Shown piece after piece: positions 33,939 to 40,017 of a DNA stretch of 40,017 bases (position 1 is the stretch's first letter; each line of letters opens with the position of its first letter). Where the stretch lies: positions 1-40,017 of the forward strand of contig JACPYR010000025.1 in NCBI GenBank assembly GCA_016195965.1, read 5' to 3'. The translations under genes and the position numbers were made by a program. Below the pieces are notes generated by a model, which searched no databases, was not told the DNA's origin, and saw only the letters and a program-made list of their open reading frames with translations. Origin of the DNA: Nitrosomonadales bacterium. Lineage in GTDB: Bacteria; Pseudomonadota; Gammaproteobacteria; Burkholderiales; Gallionellaceae.

Positions 33939-34013
33939 TGGTGTCCTCGACAGGAATCGAACCTGTAATTGACCCTTAGGAGGGGCCGGTTATATCCATT
34001 TAACTACGAGGAC
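33939..34013 (-). tRNA. tRNA-Arg (anticodon CCU)
   Basis: Read on the minus strand: the acceptor stem GTCCTCG/CGAGGAC pairs fully. The D-arm region is AGTTAAATGGATATAAC, the anticodon loop TCCTAAG gives CCU, and the T-arm contains GGTTCGATTCC. Discriminator A and an encoded CCA (33939-33941) complete it. It decodes the rare AGG codon. Confidence 0.96.
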
Positions 34014-34023
34014 AGCGGCGCGC

Positions 34024-34052
34024 ATTCTAACGGAAATACCCAGCAATCAAAA
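34024..34052 (-). promoter_or_regulatory. Probable sigma-70 promoter of the tRNA-Arg gene
   Basis: On the minus strand, TTTTGA (34052-34047) and TAGAAT (34029-34024) are separated by 17 bases. A GC-only discriminator (GCGCGC) before the mature 5' end at 34013 is typical of stringently controlled stable-RNA promoters. Called by eye. Confidence 0.5.
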
Positions 34053-34105
34053 CTTTCACGCGGTATCATGCGCGCCTCGGTGTGTTCTGGTTCAAGGAAA
34101 ACAGC

Positions 34106-34651
34106 ATGAAATGGTTAGCAGTTGTTGCGGCGCTGGTGGTATTCGCCGCGTTGTTTGTGGCGCGCGCGGCGCGCGCCGGGGAGTTGCCTGAGGTGGGCAA
34201 GCCCGCGCCGGATTTTAACCTGCCCGACCAGAATGGCAAGCAACACACCCTTCAGGAATATCGCGGCAAGTGGCTGGTGCTGTATTTCTATCCCAAGGAC
34301 GACACGCCCGGTTGCACGCAGGAAGCCTGCGCGTTTCGCGATGATCTGAATCAGATCACCGAGTTGGGCGCGCAGGTGGTGGGGGTGAGCGTGGACGATA
34401 GCAGCAGCCATGCGGAATTCGCCAAGAAATATCACCTGCCGTTTCCGCTGCTGGCGGACAAATCGACAGAGACGGCGGAACGTTACGGCGCGTTGATGAA
34501 TTTAGTGTTTATGAAAGTCGCGCGGCGCTACACTTTTTTGATCGACCCGCAAGGCAATATCGGCAAGGTTTATCTGAGTGTGGAGACTTCAAGGCACTCG
34601 AAACAGATCATTGAGGATTTGCAAAAGTTGATTGCGCGGGGCAAAGCGTAA
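34106..34651 (+). CDS. Thiol peroxidase of the Bcp/Prx family, exported
   Basis: 181 residues. A hydrophobic leader (residues 4-24, RAARA-GEL) precedes the peroxiredoxin domain. Peroxidatic cysteine C70 and resolving cysteine C75 (DTPGCTQEACAFRD) are those of atypical two-cysteine Bcp enzymes. They reduce peroxides with thioredoxin-like donors; the leader places this one in the periplasm or on the membrane's outer face. AAGGA lies 8 bases before the chosen ATG at 34106; an upstream ATG at 34082 has no such site. It precedes uup by 50 bases. Confidence 0.88.
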   Translation: MKWLAVVAALVVFAALFVARAARAGELPEVGKPAPDFNLPDQNGKQHTLQEYRGKWLVLYFYPKDDTPGCTQEACAFRDDLNQITELGAQVVGVSVDDSSSHAEFAKKYHLPFPLLADKSTETAERYGALMNLVFMKVARRYTFLIDPQGNIGKVYLSVETSRHSKQIIEDLQKLIARGKA

Positions 34652-34701
34652 TCCATCCGGGAAACATCCGATCGTTTTTCAATTTTTTAGAAAATTAATC
34701 T

Positions 34702-36621
34702 ATGCCGTTTATCACTCTGGACAAGGCGAGCCTCGCCTTCGGTCATGTCGCATTATTGGATCACGCCGACTTTCAACTCGATGAAGGCGAGCGCGTCGGC
34801 CTGATCGGACGCAATGGCGGCGGCAAGTCGAGCATGATGCGCGTGCTCGCCGGGCAGGCCACGCTCGATGACGGGCTGGTGTGGCGCGCGCCCACCGCGC
34901 GCATCTGCTATGTCAGCCAGGAGCCGGTGCTGGATGCCGACGACACGGTGTTCGATGCGGTGGCGAAAGGGCTGGGCAAGCTGCAGAAGTTGCTGCACGA
35001 CTATCATCATGTCTCCCATCAACTCTCCGAGCCGGACGCGGATTACGACAAGCTGCTGGAAGAGATGCAGCACTTGCAAACTCAATTGGAATCTCAAGAC
35101 GGCTGGAAGGTAGAGGCGCGCATCGAGACCGCGATCGCCAAACTGGATCTGGACCCGGACAAGCGCGTAGGCGACATGTCCGGCGGGCAGCGCAAGCGCG
35201 TAGCGCTCGCGCAGGCGCTGGTGGCCGAGCCGGATGTGCTGATCCTGGACGAGCCGACCAACCACCTGGATTTTGCCTCGATCGAATGGCTGGAAGGGTT
35301 GCTGAATAATTTTGTCGGCAGCGTGCTGTTCGTCACCCACGACCGGCGTTTTCTGGACAACGTCGCCACGCGCATCGTCGAGCTGGATCGCGGCAAGCTG
35401 GCGAGTTTCCCCGGCACTTTTTCCGCTTATCTGGCGATCAAGGAGCGCATGCTGGCTGACGAGGCGGTGGTGAACGCCAAGTTCGACAAGGTGCTGGCGC
35501 AGGAAGAAGTGTGGATACGCCAGGGCGTCAAAGCCCGCCGCGTGCGCAACGAGGGCCGCGTGCTGCGCCTGGAGCAGCTGCGCCGCGAGCGCGCCGCGCG
35601 CCGCGAAAAGGTCGGCAAGGTCGAGATGGCCGTGGAGACCGGAGAGCGTTCCGGTAAGCTGGTTGCAGAGCTGGAACATGTCAGCAAGGCGTATGGCGGG
35701 CGCACGCTGATCGACAATTTCTCCTGCCGCATCCAGCGCGGCGACAAGATCGGCCTGCTTGGGCCGAATGGTGCGGGCAAGAGCACGCTGCTCAAGATCA
35801 TTCTCGGTCAGTTGGAGCCGGATAGCGGCAAGGTGAAGCTGGGCACCAAGATTTCGGTAGCCTATTTCGACCAGTTGCGCGAGCAGCTGGACGACAATGC
35901 CACGCTGGCCGACACCATTAGTCAGGGATCGGATTTCATCGAGATCGCCGGGCAGAAGAAACACGTCATCAGCTATCTCGGCGACTTCCTGTTCCCGCCT
36001 GAGCGCGCCCGTTCGCCGGTGAAGAGCTGCTCCGGCGGCGAGCGCAACCGGCTGTTGCTGGCGCGCCTGTTTACCCAGCCCGCCAACGTGCTGGTGCTCG
36101 ACGAGCCGACCAACGACCTGGACATCGAGACGCTGGAGTTGCTCGAAGAGTTGCTGGCCAGCTACGACGGCACGCTGTTTCTGGTCAGCCATGACCGAGC
36201 CTTTCTCGATAACGTGGTCACGCAGGTGATCGCGTTCGAAGGCGACGGCAAGCTGATCGAATACGTCGGTGGCTATGAAGACTGGGTGCGGGTGAAAAAA
36301 TACCAAGCCGCTGCCGCGTCCGCCAAGCCGGTCGTTTCAACTCCGCCGCGTGCAGCGGTGCCGGTTGAAAAACCGAAACCTGCCAGCAAGCTCAGTTTCA
36401 AGGAGCAGCGCGAACTGGATGAGTTGCCCAAGCGCATTGAGGTGCTGGAGCGCGAGCAGGTAGATATCGCCGCACATCTGGCCGATGGCACGCTGTTCCG
36501 CACCGACGCCAAACGCGCCAAACAGTTACAAGTACGCGGCGAGGAAATCGAGGCGGAAGTGCTGGAGGCGATGGCGCGTTGGGAAGAGCTGGAAGCACGG
36601 GGTGGCGGCAAGGCAGGCTAG
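34702..36621 (+). CDS. uup: ABC-F ATPase Uup
   Basis: 639 residues with two ATP-binding cassettes and no membrane segments. Cassette 1: GRNGGGKSS (36-44), SGGQRKR (160-166), DEPTNHLD (183-190). Cassette 2: GPNGAGKST, SGGERNR, DEPTNDLD. The linker is basic (VKARRVRNEGRVLRLEQLRRERAARR). The C-terminal coiled coil (LSFKEQRELDELPKRIEVLEREQ onward) is the hallmark that separates Uup from other ABC-F proteins. These proteins act on ribosomes or nucleic acids; in E. coli loss of Uup raises precise excision of transposons. The start lacks a clear ribosome site. Confidence 0.93.
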   Translation: MPFITLDKASLAFGHVALLDHADFQLDEGERVGLIGRNGGGKSSMMRVLAGQATLDDGLVWRAPTARICYVSQEPVLDADDTVFDAVAKGLGKLQKLLHDYHHVSHQLSEPDADYDKLLEEMQHLQTQLESQDGWKVEARIETAIAKLDLDPDKRVGDMSGGQRKRVALAQALVAEPDVLILDEPTNHLDFASIEWLEGLLNNFVGSVLFVTHDRRFLDNVATRIVELDRGKLASFPGTFSAYLAIKERMLADEAVVNAKFDKVLAQEEVWIRQGVKARRVRNEGRVLRLEQLRRERAARREKVGKVEMAVETGERSGKLVAELEHVSKAYGGRTLIDNFSCRIQRGDKIGLLGPNGAGKSTLLKIILGQLEPDSGKVKLGTKISVAYFDQLREQLDDNATLADTISQGSDFIEIAGQKKHVISYLGDFLFPPERARSPVKSCSGGERNRLLLARLFTQPANVLVLDEPTNDLDIETLELLEELLASYDGTLFLVSHDRAFLDNVVTQVIAFEGDGKLIEYVGGYEDWVRVKKYQAAAASAKPVVSTPPRAAVPVEKPKPASKLSFKEQRELDELPKRIEVLEREQVDIAAHLADGTLFRTDAKRAKQLQVRGEEIEAEVLEAMARWEELEARGGGKAG

Positions 36622-36654
36622 GCAGTTCTCGGCTGTGTAACATCATGACGGCAG

Positions 36655-39192
36655 TTAAGTTACTGTTGCCAGTGCCGGATGCCGATGCACAAATTCCTCC
36701 AGCTGCTTGGCGGGTAAAGGTTTGCTGAAATAGTAGCCTTGTACCTCATCGCAGCCACATTCGCGCAGGAACGCAAGCTGTTCGGCAGTTTCGACGCCTT
36801 CCGCAATCGTCAGGAAACCCAGGCTACGCGACATTTGTATGATTGCTCCGACGATGGCTTTGTCATCTTCATCCGAATTGATGTCGCGCACGAAGGACTG
36901 GTCGATCTTGAGCTTGTAGACCTTGAATTTTTTGAGATAGTTGAGCGACGAGTAGCCGGTGCCGAAGTCATCAATCGATATAAGCACGCCGCGCGCGTGC
37001 AAATCATCCATGATCGCAATCGCGATTTGCGGGTTATCCATCGCCACACCCTCGGTCAGTTCCAGCTCCAGGTATTGGGGCGGCACTTGCGCCTCTGCGA
37101 GGATGTGGCTGACCGACCCTGGCAGATCGGGATGGCGGAATTGCACTGCGGACAGGTTGACCGCGACGATCATAGGCGGCAAACCATCGTCCAGCCAGGT
37201 CTTGAGTTGTTGCACGGCATTGCGCAACACCCACTCGCCGATTTTGACGATTTGCCCGCTTTTCTCGGCAATCGGGATGAATTCGCCGGGTGACACTATG
37301 CCTAACTCCGGATGTTGCCAGCGCAGCAATGCTTCGACGCCAACTATTCGGCCATCGGCGATGGCCAATAGTGGCTGATAGTGCAGGTAGAATTGGCCGT
37401 GGTCTATCGCCTGGCGTAGCGCATTTTCTATTTGCAATATGCGCAGGGTGCGAGACTGCATCTCCTGGGTGAAGAAACGGTAATTGTTGCGGCCATCCTG
37501 CTTGGCTTTGTACATGGCCGTATCGGCGTGCCTGTACAGAGTGTCAAAATCTTCGCCATCTTCGGGGTACATCGCAATGCCGATCGAGAGAGTCACGACC
37601 AGTTCGTTGTGCTCGATCCGATAGGGCTCGGCTATCGCCGCCAGCAGTTTGATTGCGACATGCGTCACCCCGCTGGCATCGCTGCCCGGCAACAATAATA
37701 TGAATTCGTCCCCACCCATGCGAGATACGGTATCCATGTCGCGCACGCAGGATTGAAGGCGTTTCCCCACCTCGATTAACAATTCGTCGCCGAGAGGGTG
37801 GCCTAGCGTATCGTTGATATTTTTAAAATGATCGAGGTCGAAAAACAGCACCGCCAGCTGGGAGTGGTCGCGTTGCGCTGCGCTGATGGTCTGTTCGACG
37901 CGGTCTTTGAACAGCAATCGGTTGGGCAGGCCGGTGAGCATGTCGAAGTTAGCCAGTTGCTGGATGCGTTGTTCGGCCAGTTTGCGTTCGCTGATGTCGA
38001 TCTGCGATCCGATCAGGCGGCTGGGCCTGCCATCGGCATCGTATTGTTTCTCGCCGCGAACCATCATCCAGCGGTAATGGCCGTCTTGGTGGCGCAAACG
38101 AAATTCGTTCTCATAATTTTGCTTGGGAGTAGCGATGAAACTTCGTGCCCGTTCCATGGCCGGTACGCGATCTTCTGGGTGCAGCAGCGATTCCCAGGTG
38201 GACAGTTGGTTGGGTAAGTCGTCGGGCAGATAGCCGAGTTGTGCTTTCCACTCCGGCGAGTAGTAAACATGGTCGGTGCGCAAATCCCAATTCCATAAGC
38301 CTGTATTGGAGGCCTGCAAGGACAGGGCAAGATTTTGTTGCGCCTGCTTTAACTTGTTATAGGGCTCTTCTATCGTTTCGACGACGATAGCGCGGTACAC
38401 AAACAGATACGCGATCGCCTTGTAGATATGTCCCAGCACGTTGTAGCTGCCGGTCATCGTGGTATATAGCGTGAAGAAAAATTCGCTCATCGCCATGATG
38501 CATACGGCACCAAACAGCGGGGCGACAGCGAAAGGCTGCGGCTTGCGCATCTTCTGCCATAACAGCACCGCCGTGGCCAAGTTGATCGCTATGATGAGGT
38601 ACTCGCAATTTTTCTTGAGCGGCGTGAGTCCCTGGCCGGGGATGAAGGTGTGCGGCAGCCAGGTTTGGTGGAACAATACCAGCCAATTAACCAGCGCCGT
38701 CACCAAGACTAATGCGCCTAGTGTCATGTAACGCATGGTCGTGGAACTGTGCAGATGCCACGAGCGAATTGCCACGATCAACAGCGAGACAGATGCCAAA
38801 AACCGTGCGGATAACCAGAAGTTGAGATGTTTTTCCGAATCATTTGGTGATACGAATTCAGGCATGCCAACATAAGATACCGTGTGCGAAAAGTCGAGCC
38901 AGCCGACCGCAAAAAACACGCAGGCAAGCAGCACGGTATTGCCGGATATGTCCCGGCTATGGGAGTTCCAGCCCACCGCGAATACCAGCATGGAGATTAC
39001 GATAGAGACGGTCTCGAACAGGGTGTGCAGTGGCAGGTAATTCGGAATGCCTTTTGCATCGGGTGAGGCGGGCGTCAGCCAGGCCAGCAGCTGTATGAGC
39101 GTAAGCGCCACCAGAAACTTTGCCATGGTGCGCATGGTGTCCCGGTAATCAGGGTGCAGCCATAATAAGCCCTGCTTATCAGCCTGCTGCAT
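36655..39192 (-). CDS. MASE3-PAS-GGDEF-EAL c-di-GMP enzyme
   Basis: 845 residues. About seven membrane helices form a MASE3 sensor domain in the first 270 (HTLFETVSIVISMLVFAVGW, FFAVGWLDFSHTVSYVGMP). A PAS domain spans about 290-410 (GLWNWDLRTDHVYYSPEWKAQLGY). The GGDEF domain is at about 415-575, with GGDEF at 493-497 and the inhibitory RDMD five residues before. The EAL domain at about 590-835 has EALLRW at 620 and DDFGTGYSSL. Both catalytic motifs are intact, so bifunctional or switchable. It converges with uup. It is the second c-di-GMP enzyme in the window and may supply or drain the pool sensed by BcsA; that link is inference. Confidence 0.93.
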   Translation of the reverse strand: MQQADKQGLLWLHPDYRDTMRTMAKFLVALTLIQLLAWLTPASPDAKGIPNYLPLHTLFETVSIVISMLVFAVGWNSHSRDISGNTVLLACVFFAVGWLDFSHTVSYVGMPEFVSPNDSEKHLNFWLSARFLASVSLLIVAIRSWHLHSSTTMRYMTLGALVLVTALVNWLVLFHQTWLPHTFIPGQGLTPLKKNCEYLIIAINLATAVLLWQKMRKPQPFAVAPLFGAVCIMAMSEFFFTLYTTMTGSYNVLGHIYKAIAYLFVYRAIVVETIEEPYNKLKQAQQNLALSLQASNTGLWNWDLRTDHVYYSPEWKAQLGYLPDDLPNQLSTWESLLHPEDRVPAMERARSFIATPKQNYENEFRLRHQDGHYRWMMVRGEKQYDADGRPSRLIGSQIDISERKLAEQRIQQLANFDMLTGLPNRLLFKDRVEQTISAAQRDHSQLAVLFFDLDHFKNINDTLGHPLGDELLIEVGKRLQSCVRDMDTVSRMGGDEFILLLPGSDASGVTHVAIKLLAAIAEPYRIEHNELVVTLSIGIAMYPEDGEDFDTLYRHADTAMYKAKQDGRNNYRFFTQEMQSRTLRILQIENALRQAIDHGQFYLHYQPLLAIADGRIVGVEALLRWQHPELGIVSPGEFIPIAEKSGQIVKIGEWVLRNAVQQLKTWLDDGLPPMIVAVNLSAVQFRHPDLPGSVSHILAEAQVPPQYLELELTEGVAMDNPQIAIAIMDDLHARGVLISIDDFGTGYSSLNYLKKFKVYKLKIDQSFVRDINSDEDDKAIVGAIIQMSRSLGFLTIAEGVETAEQLAFLRECGCDEVQGYYFSKPLPAKQLEEFVHRHPALATVT

Positions 39193-39311
39193 ATAGGATT
39201 CCTGAATGCGTGTGAGGAAGGGTTTTCGGCTATTCTACAGCAGTCCGCGCGATAGGGAACAGCTCTGTCAGTAGGGGTGTCGGGGGCAGAACTGGACGGT
39301 CATTTTCGTGT

Positions 39312-39839
39312 TCACAGGATTCTTTTTATTGCGGTGCTGAACAGCATCAAGGCGCAGGCCGCCAGCACGGCGATGCCCAGGATGTGTATTGCGTCGCCGG
39401 AAAAATGGAATAACTTGCTCAGCACGGGCACCACCAAAACCAATGTCAATCCTGCGCAGGCGCTCAGTATCATCCACCAAAAAGCAGGGTTGTGCCGTCG
39501 CATGATGCTGTCCCCCGATGAGTCCAACGAACGATTGGAAAATATCAGCGCAAAGTTTCCCATTACCATCACCGCGAATACCTGGGCCCGTGCTTCATTT
39601 TCAAGCGCGCCGCTGTTGAGCGACCAGGCATAGGCAGTCACGGTAACCGCCAATGCGGCGATACCCTGCAATACGCTGCCCAGCATGATCTTCCCGCCGA
39701 ATAGTCTTTCAGCCGGGTCGCGTGGTGGCCGGCGCATCGCGTTGGGTTCTTCCGGCTCGGCCTCGAACAGGATGGAGCAGGCCGGATTGATGATCAACTC
39801 CAGAAACATGATGTGCGCCGGCAGCAGCAGTTCGAGCAC
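39312..39839 (-). pseudogene. C-terminal remnant of a cation-transporting P-type ATPase
   Basis: 175 residues resembling the last membrane segments of Ca2+-type P-ATPases: LPAHIMFLELIINPACSILFEAEPEEPNAMRRPPRDP, then four helices ending GIAVLAACALMLFSTAIKRIL. The frame continues upstream without ATPase-like sequence only to a stop at 39932-39930. The phosphorylation (DKTGT) and nucleotide-binding domains are absent, so at least three quarters of the gene is gone. The break lies near 39845, next to repeat sequence. A GTG at 39839 could start translation but a functional product is unlikely. Confidence 0.75.
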
Positions 39840-39947
39840 CGGAACCTGGCACGACCGGGCTGCCAGATGGATCTGACTCCAGTAACGAGTGGCTGGTTGC
39901 GAGTAGCGAGTATTATAGTTACTAAGGACTTATCCGCAAATAATTTA

Positions 39948-40009
39948 CCGCAGAGGGAGCAGAGTGGTACTCTTAAAAAGATTTGTTACTCCTCTGCGGT
40001 GAAGCTTTT
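39948..40009. repeat. Hairpin repeat of the GCAGAGG type at the window end
   Basis: ACCGCAGAGGGAGCAGAG on the left and CTCCTCTGCGGTGAAG on the right are inverted copies around about 30 bases. This is a variant of the CACAGAG family at 12052-12214. It lies just beyond the broken end of the ATPase remnant. Confidence 0.55.
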
Positions 40010-40017
40010 TCACCCCA

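Noticed and set aside
34635..34701. Terminator after the peroxiredoxin gene
   Set aside because: The T-rich stretch TTTTTCAATTTTTTAG lacks a stable preceding stem, so no rho-independent terminator is claimed.
34753..36306. 517-codon open frame antisense to uup
   Set aside because: It mirrors the high-GC third positions of uup; the product is low-complexity with many H, Q, R and L residues and no family motif. uup itself has full ABC-F motifs.

Overview
The window looks like a chromosomal segment of a betaproteobacterium, most likely in or near the Nitrosomonadales/Gallionellaceae. This rests on the housekeeping gene order (mfd / ispD-ispF / tsaB-rimI-udg, lplT divergent from alr), moderately high GC with strong third-position GC, and intergenic spaces filled with hairpin repeats of the cagatt and cacagag types. 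The assignment comes from gene content only and is tentative.

Layout. 1-4450: 5' part of mfd (minus), then ispD, ispF, tsaB, rimI and a family-4 uracil-DNA glycosylase, the last four tightly packed. 4451-4734: a 209-bp MITE-like element. 4735-9620: a two-gene signalling operon, a urea/amide-type periplasmic binding protein overlapping a 1221-residue Cache-HAMP-PAS3-GGDEF-EAL protein. 9631-12033: lplT and alr, divergent. 12246-18110: a methylthioadenosine salvage cluster, mtnP, apt, an AT-rich HEPN-like gene, mtnA, a class II aldolase fused to a short-chain dehydrogenase, and a 116-residue unknown. 18162-32557: a cellulose locus, bcsG (plus), bcsC/bcsB/bcsA/cyclase-like gene/small ORF (one minus-strand operon), bcsZ (plus) and a second PilZ-bearing synthase (minus). 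32837-33840: two small envelope proteins. 33939-34013: tRNA-Arg(CCU). 34106-36621: a peroxiredoxin and the ABC-F protein Uup. 36655-39192: a MASE3-PAS-GGDEF-EAL protein. 39312-39839: the C-terminal remnant of a P-type ATPase.

Two themes stand out. The first is cyclic di-GMP control of an exopolysaccharide. The window holds two GGDEF-EAL proteins with intact motifs, a BcsA with a duplicated TM-PilZ module (two complete c-di-GMP sites), a second cellulose-synthase-like enzyme with its own divergent PilZ domain, a membrane-anchored class III nucleotide-cyclase homologue overlapping bcsA, and BcsG, which predicts phosphoethanolamine-modified cellulose. The second is disposal of methylthioadenosine/5'-deoxyadenosine. 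MtnP, MtnA and the aldolase-SDR fusion would take MTA to adenine, dihydroxyacetone phosphate and a two-carbon aldehyde/alcohol, with Apt recapturing adenine. None of the dioxygenase-route genes of the classical methionine salvage pathway lies in the window.

Repeats have also entered coding sequence. A CTCCC/GGGAG-type repeat is read in frame inside mfd, and a different dispersed repeat is read in frame inside the N-terminal linker of the uracil-DNA glycosylase.
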